NCBI GenBank assembly: GCA_002316675.1
Contig: DCDZ01000028.1
Location: 656-64,655 of the forward strand
Source of the DNA: Tyzzerella sp. UBA1042
GTDB lineage: Bacteria; Bacillota; Clostridia; Lachnospirales; Anaerotignaceae
Length of the DNA: 64,000 nt
Direction: 5' to 3'
The notes under the pieces were generated by a model. It saw only the letters and a list, made by a program, of their open reading frames with translations, searched no databases and had not been told where the DNA came from. Positions 36,423-45,796 of the stretch are shown in pieces. The position numbers were made by a program, and so were the translations under genes. Every line of letters starts with the position of its first letter. Positions within the stretch are counted from its first letter, which is position 1.

Positions 36423-36519
36423 AGGGGGAAATACAGTATGGCAGCGAACTGTTTTAAAATATGGAAATGCTTGCATTTAAGGATGCCGAAAGTTTCATAG
36501 CGCCATTACAAGAGTAAAG

Positions 36520-36558
36520 GACAACGCTCAGATAGTATGGTAAAATCCGGGCGTTGTC
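36520..36558 (-). terminator. Hairpin after the MerR gene
   Basis: A 10-bp stem with one wobble (36520-36529 with 36549-36558), lying 15 bp past the merR stop on the minus strand and followed there by CCTTTACT. The T run is weak. Confidence 0.5.
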
Positions 36559-36573
36559 TGTATGTAGGCATGA

Positions 36574-37437
36574 TTATTTTTCTTGCTTTTTTTCAATCGG
36601 AACAATTATTTTGGTAACATGCTCGTCGATGTTATTAATGTCTAAGGGAGAGATTATAAATTCTTCAGAAACAGGACCAACAACTTTGTATTGGTTTTGG
36701 TTAATCCACTGAACCAGACGAATATGTGTATGAATAATATCGGCATAATTTCCCGTATGAATCGCAGTAGCAGCAGTAAAGTTTCCAAAATCTCTGAAGC
36801 AGTTTTCTTCCTCCTGATTATCTACAGTAATGCCGAATTCAATATCTATATCAGAATATAGAAATTGCTCAAGAAGATTACAGTAATAGGTTACAATAAT
36901 TGTCCCTTTACTTTTTACTTTTAGATTGTCGCATAAATCAAGAATTTCCACCCAACGATGCACTGAAACATCAATGTTAGAATAGTTTGACATAGTTTTT
37001 CGTGTGAAAACCAAATGCATTTGCGGAACTTCCTCCAGTTTAATATCCTCCAGCGAAATGGATTCCTTTAAATTTAAAAGGTGTACCCCTGTTTTCAAAC
37101 GCTGTAAAAAAGCACTGGTAGATGCATATTTTCGCTGCATACAGTTGATTTCTTCCAAGAGCTCGTTCAGTTTGGTTTCAATATTTTTTTCAAGATCACC
37201 TGCTTTGTTGCCTGTAATAATACATTGAATTTCTTTTAAGCTAAAATCCATGGAACGAAGCTTTCGTATGATACATAATGTTACCAGTTGGTCCTTACTG
37301 TAATATCTATATCTGTTCACTTCATCTCGAAATTCAGGAACCACAAGTTCTATTTCGTCATAGTAGCGCAAAGTTTTGCTGGGAATGTTACAAATTTCAG
37401 AAACTTCTCTAATTGAGAATTTGTAATCATGGCTCAT
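36574..37437 (-). CDS. MerR-family regulator with GyrI-like ligand domain
   Basis: A 287-residue regulator of BltR/BmrR architecture. The N-terminal winged helix is KFSIREVSEICNIPSKTLRY followed by YDEIELVVPEF and RYRYYSKDQLVTL; a long coiled coil (about 80-120) and a C-terminal GyrI-like effector-binding domain follow. GGGAGGGTGAG precedes the ATG at 37437; an upstream in-frame start would add 38 implausible residues. It stands divergently between the two catabolic blocks, and both blocks have promoters with 19-bp spacers. I infer that it activates them, probably on binding a pathway intermediate. Confidence 0.88.
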   Translation of the reverse strand: MSHDYKFSIREVSEICNIPSKTLRYYDEIELVVPEFRDEVNRYRYYSKDQLVTLCIIRKLRSMDFSLKEIQCIITGNKAGDLEKNIETKLNELLEEINCMQRKYASTSAFLQRLKTGVHLLNLKESISLEDIKLEEVPQMHLVFTRKTMSNYSNIDVSVHRWVEILDLCDNLKVKSKGTIIVTYYCNLLEQFLYSDIDIEFGITVDNQEEENCFRDFGNFTAATAIHTGNYADIIHTHIRLVQWINQNQYKVVGPVSEEFIISPLDINNIDEHVTKIIVPIEKKQEK

Positions 37438-37468
37438 TTTCTCACCCTCCCCATAAAAGATATAAATT

Positions 37469-37497
37469 AGTATAGCATATTTGGTTAAATATATCAA
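37469..37497 (-). promoter_or_regulatory. Promoter of the MerR gene
   Basis: Minus-strand TTGATA (37492-37497), 17-bp spacer, TATACT (37469-37474), 30 bp before the start codon. The normal spacer contrasts with the 19-bp spacers of the presumed target promoters. Confidence 0.6.
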
Positions 37498-38074
37498 ATT
37501 TAAAGGAGGGAATATAGTAAAATTATTTTTAAGCATGATTTTTTTGTACACTTTCTGTTTGAACTATGTATATAAGGAATAAAAAATACGTTAGAATCCT
37601 GCAACAGGAATGTTTTGATAAAAAAATTTTTTTTTATCGGAAATTTATGTTTATTTATTATTGACATTCCCCCAACTGCAATTGCTATAATTTGATTATA
37701 GAAATTGTTAATTTAGGATATTTTTAGATTTGTTTACATTAAAATTTTGATGTTAATTTGCAAAATTTCATTATGATAGATAAGGAATTCGGAAAAAACT
37801 AATAATAAAATTCAATTGTCAGCACTATATTTTTACTTAATTATTTGTCTGACAATATAAAGAAAAAGCTTAATTGCATAGAATTTGTGAAAAAAAATAC
37901 TGAATTGTGTGAATGAAAACTCAAGGTACTAAGCTTATTGCTATGCTTTATAATAAAACATAGTGCGAAATAAGTGTAAACATAATAACCATATAACATT
38001 ATCTGGAAAGGGGGATGTGAATTTAAGGAAAAGTCAAATAAATGTCTATTTACTAACAAGGAAGGTGAGTGTTC
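37498..38074. other. AT-rich divergent regulatory region
   Basis: Nearly 580 bp without a gene, very AT-rich. It holds a 22-bp A/T palindrome at 37617-37638, the long-spacer promoter at 37661-37691, and about 375 bases of predicted leader before hydA. The leader contains two similar blocks (AAGCTTAATTGCATAG near 37869 and AAGCTTATTGCTATGC near 37932). No known riboswitch was recognised. Confidence 0.45.
37661..37691 (+). promoter_or_regulatory. MerR-type promoter (19-bp spacer) of the pyrimidine operon
   Basis: Consensus TTGACA (37661-37666), 19-bp spacer, consensus TATAAT (37686-37691). With perfect boxes but an overlong spacer it should be silent without an activator of MerR type. The block TTGACATTCC is identical to the acd promoter at 29803. 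Confidence 0.75.
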
Positions 38075-39433
38075 ATGGACTTATTAATTAAAAATGGTAC
38101 GATTGTAACAGAAAAAGAAATGTTCCAAGGCGATATTGCAGTAAAAGATGGAATTATAGCAGAAATTGGAAAAGATCTCTCAGACATTTCTTGTAAAAAT
38201 GTTGTAGATGCAAAGGGAAAGCTTGTTTTGCCCGGCGCAATTGATGCACATACACATCTTGCTATGCCTTTTGGTGGAACGGTTTCTGCTGATGGCTATT
38301 ATGCGGGCACCAGAGCAGCTGCTTGTGGCGGCACTACCACAGTATTTGATTTTGCTTTGCAGGATTTTGACGAAAGAATGATGGATGTCGTTAGAAGAAG
38401 AGATGCTCTTGCTGCACCGGAGGCCGCTGTGGATTATGCTTTTCATATCGGCGTAAAGGATGTTCATTGTGATCTTTTGGATTCCATGAAAGAGGCTGTT
38501 GAATTTGGCGTTCCCTCCTTTAAGGTTTTTATGGTTTACGATTTTGGTGTAACAGACGGTGTATTTTATAGAGTGCTTGAAAAAGCAAAAGAAATTGGTG
38601 CACTCATTTGTGTTCATGCGGAAAATAATGAATTAATCAACACCCTTGTAGAGAGATATATTTCAGAGGGAAAAACAAGCCCTTGGTATCATTATATGTC
38701 CCGTCCCGAATTTGTAGAGGCGGAGGCGGATTTCAGAGCAATTTCATGGGCAAAATCTCTGGATGCTCCACTTTACATAGTACATTTAGCGAATGAAAAA
38801 GGTGTTGAATATGTAGCGAAGGCAAGAGAAGAAGGATATCGCATTTATGCGGAAACTTGTCCTCAATATTTGCACTTCACCAGTGATGTTTATAAAAGAG
38901 AAGACGGCAGAAATTTTGTTTGTTCTCCTCCTATGAAGGGGCAAAAAAGTCAGGATGCACTTTGGAAGGCAGTGAAACAGGGTATCATCGATACGATTGC
39001 CACAGACCATTGCCCATTCCAACAGTCTGAAAAAGATTGGGGCAAGGATGATTTTAGAAAAATTCCCAATGGCTGTGCAGGCGTGGAAAATATGTATCCT
39101 TATATGCTTGACAAGGCAAACAAAGGAGACATAACTTTTATGAAAGCTGTTGAAATATGCTCCTCCAATCCGGCACGGATTTTTGGATGTACACAAAAAG
39201 GCAGTTTAACGGTAGGCAAGGATGCGGATATTGTTATTTATGATACAGAAAAAGATTTTACAATCAAATGCGAAAATATGCATTCTGATTATGACCATAC
39301 AATTTGGGAAGGAACAAAACTTCATGGCTATCCTGTGAAAACCTTCTCAAGAGGACGCCTTGTTTATGATGAAGGTGAATTTAAGGGCGAACCCGGATGG
39401 GGCAAGTTGATCAAAAGAAGGTTGAGCGAATAA
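38075..39433 (+). CDS. hydA: Dihydropyrimidinase (hydantoinase)
   Basis: A 452-residue cyclic amidohydrolase with a binuclear metal centre that opens dihydrouracil or dihydrothymine to the N-carbamoyl beta-amino acid. Metal motifs are DAHTHLAMPFGG, the carboxylated lysine in FKVFMVYDF, VHAENNELI, YIVHLAN, YAETCPQYL and the aspartate in ATDHCPF. Full length. GGAAGGTGA precedes the ATG at 38075; a GTG two codons earlier is less likely. It heads the transport and degradation operon. Operon partners PreTA favour dihydropyrimidine rather than hydantoin as substrate. Confidence 0.93.
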   Translation: MDLLIKNGTIVTEKEMFQGDIAVKDGIIAEIGKDLSDISCKNVVDAKGKLVLPGAIDAHTHLAMPFGGTVSADGYYAGTRAAACGGTTTVFDFALQDFDERMMDVVRRRDALAAPEAAVDYAFHIGVKDVHCDLLDSMKEAVEFGVPSFKVFMVYDFGVTDGVFYRVLEKAKEIGALICVHAENNELINTLVERYISEGKTSPWYHYMSRPEFVEAEADFRAISWAKSLDAPLYIVHLANEKGVEYVAKAREEGYRIYAETCPQYLHFTSDVYKREDGRNFVCSPPMKGQKSQDALWKAVKQGIIDTIATDHCPFQQSEKDWGKDDFRKIPNGCAGVENMYPYMLDKANKGDITFMKAVEICSSNPARIFGCTQKGSLTVGKDADIVIYDTEKDFTIKCENMHSDYDHTIWEGTKLHGYPVKTFSRGRLVYDEGEFKGEPGWGKLIKRRLSE

Positions 39434-39458
39434 AATCTAATAAGATGGAGAGGGTTAT

Positions 39459-41057
39459 ATGAGTAAATATACGCAGCAGGAAAAGAACGGGCTTTACGAA
39501 TTAACGCCGGAAGCTGCTTCCGAACTGAGTAACTCTGAGTATTACAATCAGGATTTAGCTCCCACCACGGTAAATGAAAGAACATGGAATGCGGTAAGCA
39601 TCTGTAACCTTTGGGTAGGTATGTCGATTTGTGTTCCATCCTTGGCATTGGCCTCCTCCTTGGTTGCATTGGGCATTTCACCCTTACTTGCAGTTTTTAA
39701 TGTTATTTTGGGAAACTTGATTGTGTTAATTCCAATTCAGTTAAATTCTAAAATCGGAACCAAATATGGCATTCCGTTTCCCATTTTTTCCAGAATGACA
39801 TTTGGAAATAAGGGAACACAGCTGCCGACATTTTCCCGGTCAATCATCGCTTGCGGTTGGACCGCAGTACAAAGCTGGGTTGGCGGCGGTGCGGTTGCTG
39901 CTTTAATTGGTGTTGCAATTCCAATGTTTGCTGATCAAAGTATAAAGGTTTCTCTTCCCGGAAACGACGGTGTTGTTGTAGGACAGTTGATTGGATTCTT
40001 CCTGTTTATGCTTTTTGTATTTTTGGTTGCATACAACGGGATTGAAAAGGTAAAATGGGTTCAAAATATTGGCGGTCCTATTCTGATTATTGTAATTTTA
40101 GGCTTGCTGTTATGGTCTTTAAATGCAATTTCAACCTCGGGCCATTCTATGGCAGATGTATTTGCTGTTGGCAATGATGAGGTACTGATTGAACAAAATG
40201 GTGGATTTGCCTTTGTATATATGGCTGGGCTAACGGGTAACATTGCCTTTTGGGCAACCATGGCTCTCAATATTCCTGACTTCTCAAGATATGCAAAGAG
40301 CCAGAAAAGCCAGTTTATGGGTCAGTTGACAGGTATGCCTATTCCTATGGCATTATGCGCTTTTGTTGGTGCACTGTTTGCTCAGGCTACAAAATATACA
40401 GTTGGCGAAGCTTTATTTGACCCCACAAGTGTTTTCTACTATGTAGACAATAAGCTGATGGTTATCATCTGTGCCATAGGTGTAATTATGGCTACCATTA
40501 CAACTTGTGTTGCGGCCAATGTGGTTGCTCCTGCCAATGGTTTCTCCAATATTGCACCTAAGAAAATCAGCTATAAGAAGGGTGTAATCATTACTTGCCT
40601 TATCGCAACCTTTATCACACAGCCTTGGTGGATTTATGGTTCCGGATCCAGCTATATTTTCAATTGGCTGAATAATTATGGAACCATCATTGCGCCGGTT
40701 GCCGCAATTTTAATTGCTGACTACTTTATCTGTAAAAAGCAGCTGGTTGATGTTGCTGGGTTATATCAGGGTGAAGGCGGAAGATATTGGTATAGCGGTG
40801 GATGGAACAAAAATGCAATGATTGCATGGGTAGTTTCCTTTATTATTCCACTGGTGGGCAATACTGCATTGAAATATCAAGCAGGTTCAGGCTTAAAGCC
40901 AAACTTCATACAATTCTTGGCTGCAAATGGGTACGCTGTATCTTTCATCATTGCCATTGTTGTTTATGTAGCTTTGATGAAATCCACGGTAGGCAAGGAT
41001 CACTATGGATTTGTATCAGAAGAAGAGCATGAGAGTTTTACAATGAACGGAAATTAA
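39459..41057 (+). CDS. NCS1-family pyrimidine permease
   Basis: A 532-residue transporter of the nucleobase:cation symporter-1 family with about twelve membrane helices. The N-terminal substrate-gate region (YNQDLAPTTVNERTWNAVSI), RMTFGNKGTQLPTFSRSIIA and NIPDFSRYAKSQKSQFMGQ are family signatures; these proteins import uracil, allantoin or hydantoins with Na+ or H+. Position between dihydropyrimidinase and ureidopropionase genes makes uracil/thymine or their dihydro forms the likely cargo. Confidence 0.92.
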   Translation: MSKYTQQEKNGLYELTPEAASELSNSEYYNQDLAPTTVNERTWNAVSICNLWVGMSICVPSLALASSLVALGISPLLAVFNVILGNLIVLIPIQLNSKIGTKYGIPFPIFSRMTFGNKGTQLPTFSRSIIACGWTAVQSWVGGGAVAALIGVAIPMFADQSIKVSLPGNDGVVVGQLIGFFLFMLFVFLVAYNGIEKVKWVQNIGGPILIIVILGLLLWSLNAISTSGHSMADVFAVGNDEVLIEQNGGFAFVYMAGLTGNIAFWATMALNIPDFSRYAKSQKSQFMGQLTGMPIPMALCAFVGALFAQATKYTVGEALFDPTSVFYYVDNKLMVIICAIGVIMATITTCVAANVVAPANGFSNIAPKKISYKKGVIITCLIATFITQPWWIYGSGSSYIFNWLNNYGTIIAPVAAILIADYFICKKQLVDVAGLYQGEGGRYWYSGGWNKNAMIAWVVSFIIPLVGNTALKYQAGSGLKPNFIQFLAANGYAVSFIIAIVVYVALMKSTVGKDHYGFVSEEEHESFTMNGN

Positions 41058-41129
41058 AGGCTTTAGAAATTTTGAACGCAATGCTTGTTCATAACGGACA
41101 GTGTTTTATAACACATATGTATTGCATTG

Positions 41130-41172
41130 CGGTGCAATACACTTTGGACTATCCCCTTGGCGTAAAGCCAAG
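41130..41172 (+). other. Two small hairpins before the ureidopropionase gene
   Basis: In the 172-bp gap after the permease, stems GTATTGCA/TGCAATAC and CTTGGC/GCCAAG occur without T runs. They may be mRNA processing or stabilising elements inside the operon rather than terminators. Confidence 0.35.
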
Positions 41173-41232
41173 AATCCAAACGCCCGTTTCATAAAGGTTG
41201 AAAAGATAAGTGATAGAAAGAAGGAATGAATG

Positions 41233-42495
41233 ATGTACAGAAGCAGTTTAAAGAGAACAAGTGAAAAAATCCATACTTTTTCTAAGTTTGGCGATGCCGG
41301 CCACGGCGGAATTACAAGATATTCTTTATCCGACGAGGCGAAACAAGCAAGACAGTACTATGTAGAAAGAATGACGAAAATAGGAGCAACCATCGAAACA
41401 GACGATTTTGCCAATATGTATGCCACATTGCCGGGCAGCGATTCCAATGCAAAAAGAATTGTTATGGCTTCCCATGCAGACTCTGTTAAAAACGGCGGAA
41501 ACTATGACGGTATCTTGGGTGTTATCGGTGCCATGGAGGTTTTGGAAACAGTTGCGGCGGAGAAAATTCCCCATAAGCATCCTTTGACGGCAATGATCTG
41601 GACAAATGAGGAGGGGTCTCTTTATCCCCCTGCAATGATGAGCTCCGGTGTTGTTTGCAATGCGTATTTGCCAAAAGAAATTGCAAAAAATTTCAAGGAA
41701 GAAAATATGCTTGCATCTAAGAGTGTTTTAGATAAAGTTTCTACCTTTGGTGAAGCTTTGGAGAAAAGCGGTTTGAAAGGTGCAAAGGAAAACCGTTTGT
41801 CACCCGATAAATACAAAGCAATGTTTGAATTACATATTGAGCAGGGCCCTATTTTGGAGAATGCCGGCTTAGATGTTGGCGTGGTAACTTGTGTTTTGGG
41901 TATGTTTAACACCAGAATAAAATTCTATGGTCAGGCAGCTCATGCAGGCACATTCCCCATGGAATTCCGCCAAGATGCACTTTTTGCGGCAGCACAGGTA
42001 CTTTGCTATCTTCATGCAGAAATCGATAAGCTTGGACATCCGGAATTGGTATATACTACAGGCGAAATGGTTGTACATCCTTGTGTACATACGGTAATTC
42101 CTGATTATGTAGATTTCTCCATTGATGTGCGTCATGAAGATCCGGAGGTTCTGAAAAAGGTTTACCAGATTGTAAGAAGCCTGGAAGGAAAAGAATGGGC
42201 AAAATGCCGTTGTGAAGTTGTGGATCAATGGAATCGTGATACCGTTTATTTTGACAAGAAGCTAGTAGGTTATGTGAAAGAGGCCGCCGAAGAGTTGCAT
42301 ACCAAGCATCAATATATCAATAGTGGTGCGGGGCATGATGCACAGTTTGCGGCTTATGTATTACCGACAACCATGATATTTGTATCTTCTGAAAAAGGAT
42401 TGTCTCATTGTGAACCAGAGCATACAAGTGATGAGGTTTGTAATGAAGGAATCAGCGTATTGCTGAATGCAGTTTTAAAGTGTGATAAAGAATAG
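41233..42495 (+). CDS. Beta-ureidopropionase-like Zn amidohydrolase (M20 family)
   Basis: A 420-residue M20/AllC-type metal-dependent amidase expected to hydrolyse N-carbamoyl-beta-alanine to beta-alanine, CO2 and ammonia. Metal ligands are in ASHADSVKNGGNYDG, WTNEEGSLYPPAMMSS, ELHIEQGPILENAG, and the C-terminal SGAGHDAQF; GQAAHAGTFPMEFRQDAL is the dimerisation/substrate segment. Allantoate or carbamoyl-amino-acid amidases share the fold, but operon context favours ureidopropionase. Tandem ATGs at 41230 and 41233 follow AAGGA; the second has better spacing. Confidence 0.9.
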   Translation: MYRSSLKRTSEKIHTFSKFGDAGHGGITRYSLSDEAKQARQYYVERMTKIGATIETDDFANMYATLPGSDSNAKRIVMASHADSVKNGGNYDGILGVIGAMEVLETVAAEKIPHKHPLTAMIWTNEEGSLYPPAMMSSGVVCNAYLPKEIAKNFKEENMLASKSVLDKVSTFGEALEKSGLKGAKENRLSPDKYKAMFELHIEQGPILENAGLDVGVVTCVLGMFNTRIKFYGQAAHAGTFPMEFRQDALFAAAQVLCYLHAEIDKLGHPELVYTTGEMVVHPCVHTVIPDYVDFSIDVRHEDPEVLKKVYQIVRSLEGKEWAKCRCEVVDQWNRDTVYFDKKLVGYVKEAAEELHTKHQYINSGAGHDAQFAAYVLPTTMIFVSSEKGLSHCEPEHTSDEVCNEGISVLLNAVLKCDKE

Positions 42496-42534
42496 TTTTG
42501 TGAAAACAGAAAATTTTTATGACTAAGACTGCTG

Positions 42535-42562
42535 GGAGGCGTCTGAACTTTGGGACGTCTCC
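42535..42562 (+). terminator. Weak hairpin terminator or processing stem
   Basis: A 9-bp stem with one wobble (GGAGGCGTC at 42535-42543 with 42554-42562) followed by TTCTTTC. It could reduce expression of preTA relative to the upstream genes. Confidence 0.45.
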
Positions 42563-42785
42563 TTCTTTCATCACATTTTGAATAAGAAACAATGGAAAGA
42601 AGGTTGATTTGAAAAGAAAAACGCAATTTGGGGATGAGGAATTTAACAAAAAAGTTCTTGTTCATTTCGGCTTCTGAAGATAACAGAGACAAAAATAAGT
42701 TTTGGTTTGCCGTAAAAAGGAATCGGTGAAAGTTTAGGTGATACTATGCAGATTGATCCTGAACAGATGAGAGGAGTTGAAGAAT

Positions 42786-44063
42786 TTGAGTAAAGTAATT
42801 AAATCAACATATGTTTCTGAGGCTGTTGATGGCTTTACCCCAAGAACCGCTATGGAGGAAGCTTCAAGGTGCTTATTATGCCATGATGCCCCTTGCAGCA
42901 AAAGCTGTCCAGCCGGCACAGATCCTGCAAAATTTATTCGCTCTATTCGGTTTAGAAATGTTAAGGGTGCGGCGGAAACGATCAGAGAGAACAATGTTTT
43001 GGGTGGCAGCTGTGCCAGAGTCTGTCCTTATGATCGGCTTTGTGAAGAAGCTTGCAGCAGATGCGGCATTGATAAACCCATTGAGATTGGAAAATTACAA
43101 AGATTTGCTGTGGAGCAGGAGGAAGCTTTACATATGAATGTACTGCAGGTTCCCGCTACAAAGAAGGGTGTAAAGGTTGCCTGTGTTGGCTCCGGCCCCG
43201 CCTCTCTTGCTTGTGCGGCAATGCTTGCGCAAGAGGGATATGAGGTTACGATTTATGAAGCTGAGGAAAAGGCCGGCGGCGTTTTAACTTATGGGATTGC
43301 CCCCGCCAGATTGCCGCAGTATGTTGTTGATCATGATATTAGTACAGTGAAAAATTTAGGCGTAAAGTTCATTTTCAATACAAAGATTGGAAAAGATATT
43401 TCCATGGAAGCACTGCAAAAAGAATACGGTGCAATATTTATCGGTGTCGGCTTATGGCAGGAAAAACTTCCGGAAATCCCCGGTGTGGGCCTTCCCGGTG
43501 TTCTGGCGGCGGCAGATTTTTTGAAAAAAGCAAGAAAGTCAGGGGGTTCGTATCATCCCGGTAACAGGGTTGTTGTAATCGGCGGCGGCAACGTTGCTAT
43601 GGACTGCGCTGTTTCTGCAAAACTATTGGGCGCAGAAAAGGTGGATATTTATTACAGAAGAACCATTGAGGAAGCACCCGCTGATATGGCGGAATTCCAG
43701 TATGTGCTGTCTCTGGGTGTTTCCATTACAACTAACTTTGCGCCTGCTGAGGTGCTTGGCACAGACAAAGTGGAAGCAATGCGCTTTAAAGGCAGAGACG
43801 GTGTATCTGAGGCAAAGGTTATGGTGGATACAGTTATTTTTGCAATCGGACAAGGTGCAGATGATATGACAGAGTTAGCGCCCTTTGCACTGAATGAAAA
43901 AGGTTTAATTAAAGTTGATGATTTCTGCAAAACAAATATTGACGGTATTTTTGCAGGTGGTGACGTGGCTTTAGGCGGGAAGACTGTTGTGGAAGCTGTT
44001 GCATCGGGTAAAATTGCGGCGGTACATATGATGAATTATCTTGCTAAGAAAGAGGTGAAGTAA
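42786..44063 (+). CDS. preT: Dihydropyrimidine dehydrogenase, NAD(P)H/FAD subunit PreT
   Basis: A 425-residue flavin and iron-sulfur subunit that takes electrons from NAD(P)H. The N-terminal cysteine clusters [16 protein letters not shown] and [18 protein letters not shown] bind two 4Fe-4S centres, and glutamate-synthase-like FAD ([14 protein letters not shown]) and NAD(P) ([14 protein letters not shown]) folds follow. GAGGAG lies nine bases before the TTG at 42786; a TTG three codons upstream is too close to it. It pairs with preA one base downstream. Confidence 0.92.
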   Translation: MSKVIKSTYVSEAVDGFTPRTAMEEASRCLLCHDAPCSKSCPAGTDPAKFIRSIRFRNVKGAAETIRENNVLGGSCARVCPYDRLCEEACSRCGIDKPIEIGKLQRFAVEQEEALHMNVLQVPATKKGVKVACVGSGPASLACAAMLAQEGYEVTIYEAEEKAGGVLTYGIAPARLPQYVVDHDISTVKNLGVKFIFNTKIGKDISMEALQKEYGAIFIGVGLWQEKLPEIPGVGLPGVLAAADFLKKARKSGGSYHPGNRVVVIGGGNVAMDCAVSAKLLGAEKVDIYYRRTIEEAPADMAEFQYVLSLGVSITTNFAPAEVLGTDKVEAMRFKGRDGVSEAKVMVDTVIFAIGQGADDMTELAPFALNEKGLIKVDDFCKTNIDGIFAGGDVALGGKTVVEAVASGKIAAVHMMNYLAKKEVK

Positions 44064-44064
44064 A

Positions 44065-45318
44065 ATGGGGATCAAAAAAGACTTATCTATTGATTATTTA
44101 GGTGTGAGATGTGAAAATCCTTTTTTCTTGTCCTCATCTCCTGTAGGCAGTAATTACGAAATGGTTGCCAAGGCTTTTGAAGCCGGCTGGGGCGGTGTTT
44201 TTTACAAGACAATCGGTATTTTCGTTGCGGATGAGTGCTCACCTCGTTTTGACCATGTGCAAAAAGAAGGGATGCCTTGGCTGGGCTTTAAGAATATGGA
44301 GCAGATTTCCGATAAGCCTACGGAAGTCAACTTTGAAAATATGTATAAGCTAAAAAAGGCTTATCCCGAAAAAATCATGGTTGCTTCTATTATGGGCTCC
44401 AATGAGGAAGAGTGGCGTAAGCTGGCAAAAATGTGTGATGAAGTTGGTGTGGATTTAATTGAAGGAAACTTCTCTTGTCCTCAGATGACTTCCCATGCTA
44501 TGGGCTCCGACGTTGGTACAAACCCAGACTTGGTGCGGGCGTATTCCAAGGCTGTGGCGGAAACCACAAAAATTCCTTTTATCGCAAAAATGACACCGAA
44601 TATTACAGATATGACCATTCCTGCCATAGCAGCAATTGAAGGCGGCGCAAAGGGCATTTCTGCAATCAATACCATTAAATCCATCACAAATATTGACTTG
44701 GAAAATATGACGGCGATGCCCGTTGTAAACGGAAAATCCTCCATTTCCGGCTATTCCGGTGCGGCGGTGAAACCCATTGCCCTGCGCTTTGTGGCACAGC
44801 TGCTGCAAAATGAGAAGCTGAAAAATGTGCCTCTTTCCGGCATTGGCGGTATTGAAACATGGAGAGACTGCTTGGAATTCCTGCTGCTTGGATGCAGAAA
44901 TCTGCAGGTAACTACATCTGTGATGCAGTATGGTTACAGAGTGGTTGAAGATATGTCTAATGGTCTGATGCACTGGATGGATGAAAGGGGCTATCATAAG
45001 CTGGATGATTTCATCGGATCAGCATTGGGCAACATCATTCCTGCGGAAGATTTGAACCGTGATTTTAAAATTTTGCCTGACTTTAGCCAGACAAAATGTG
45101 TTGGTTGCGGCAGATGCTACATTTCTTGCTACGATGCAGGCCATCAGGCAATTGATTGGAATGCGGATAAGCGCAGACCGGAATTAAACGAAAAATGCGT
45201 TGGCTGCCATCTCTGTCTGAATGTATGTCCTGTTGCAAATTGTATTACACCGGGCGAAATCAAATGGAAAGACGGCAGAGAAAAAGTAGGCGTTGCTTTA
45301 AAGAAGTCTTATGAATAA
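44065..45318 (+). CDS. preA: Dihydropyrimidine dehydrogenase, catalytic subunit PreA
   Basis: A 417-residue FMN TIM-barrel subunit that reduces uracil or thymine to the dihydro form. The active-site cysteine is in EGNFSCPQM, the FMN region includes [14 protein letters not shown], and the C-terminus carries two 4Fe-4S motifs ([11 protein letters not shown] and [12 protein letters not shown]). With PreT it makes the complete enzyme. It is the last gene of the operon and is followed by a terminator. Confidence 0.94.
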   Translation: MGIKKDLSIDYLGVRCENPFFLSSSPVGSNYEMVAKAFEAGWGGVFYKTIGIFVADECSPRFDHVQKEGMPWLGFKNMEQISDKPTEVNFENMYKLKKAYPEKIMVASIMGSNEEEWRKLAKMCDEVGVDLIEGNFSCPQMTSHAMGSDVGTNPDLVRAYSKAVAETTKIPFIAKMTPNITDMTIPAIAAIEGGAKGISAINTIKSITNIDLENMTAMPVVNGKSSISGYSGAAVKPIALRFVAQLLQNEKLKNVPLSGIGGIETWRDCLEFLLLGCRNLQVTTSVMQYGYRVVEDMSNGLMHWMDERGYHKLDDFIGSALGNIIPAEDLNRDFKILPDFSQTKCVGCGRCYISCYDAGHQAIDWNADKRRPELNEKCVGCHLCLNVCPVANCITPGEIKWKDGREKVGVALKKSYE

Positions 45319-45375
45319 TCAGAATAAAAAGTTATAAATCTCTTTTCCCTCAAACATAAAACATACTTAAGAAGG

Positions 45376-45412
45376 CATCCCGTTTTGCAAAATGCAGACG
45401 GGGTGTTTTTTT
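45376..45412 (+). terminator. Terminator of the pyrimidine operon
   Basis: Stem CATCCCG (45376-45382) with CGGGGTG (45399-45405) followed by seven T's. Confidence 0.8.
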
Positions 45413-45494
45413 GCGTTGTCATTGACCATCGGTTCCGAATAGGACGAGAGCATTTTTTATATAAATAAAAAAGGGGGGGATGGAGGTGCTTGTA

Positions 45495-45743
45495 TTGACG
45501 TTAGCCGAATTGGAAGAAATGAAGAAGGTCAATCCGTGGGAAATAGACCCGGAGGAGCTAATTGATATTAATGATGTGGTGATTCGTACAGATTTGCCAA
45601 GGGAAGAAAGAATTGCCGATTTTATTCAGCAAATCAAAAATCCGTACCTGTTTCGCTGCGGAGATTTGGTAGTCAAGGTAGAATTTACCGGAGAGGAAAT
45701 TACGCTGTCAGATCGGATTCAGCAGTATATGAGGTTGATGTGA
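45495..45743 (+). CDS. Small protein preceding recombinases (DUF6870-like)
   Basis: An 82-residue protein of the kind that often lies before clusters of serine recombinases in Clostridia; I recall it as DUF6870, function unknown. Conserved-looking segments are DINDVVIRTDLPREERI and NPYLFRCGDLVVKVEF. A perfect GGAGGTG lies six bases before the TTG at 45495; an ATG at 45480 overlaps the poly-G and is less likely. It may be an accessory (directionality) factor of the adjacent recombinases; that is inference only. Confidence 0.7.
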   Translation: MTLAELEEMKKVNPWEIDPEELIDINDVVIRTDLPREERIADFIQQIKNPYLFRCGDLVVKVEFTGEEITLSDRIQQYMRLM

Positions 45744-45796
45744 GCATTGGAACCGTAGGAAAGTAGAGTACCTTTGTAGCTTTGAGAGGGTTGCGT

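Noticed and set aside
35748..36476. Minus-strand open frame of 242 codons
   Set aside because: Antisense shadow of the nitroreductase gene; Ser-rich translation and no ribosome site.
44455..44997. Minus-strand open frame of 180 codons
   Set aside because: Antisense shadow inside preA with no family features.
45319..45480. Missing sigK 3' part at the left end of the recombinase cluster
   Set aside because: All three minus-strand frames were read; none encodes the expected region 4 end.
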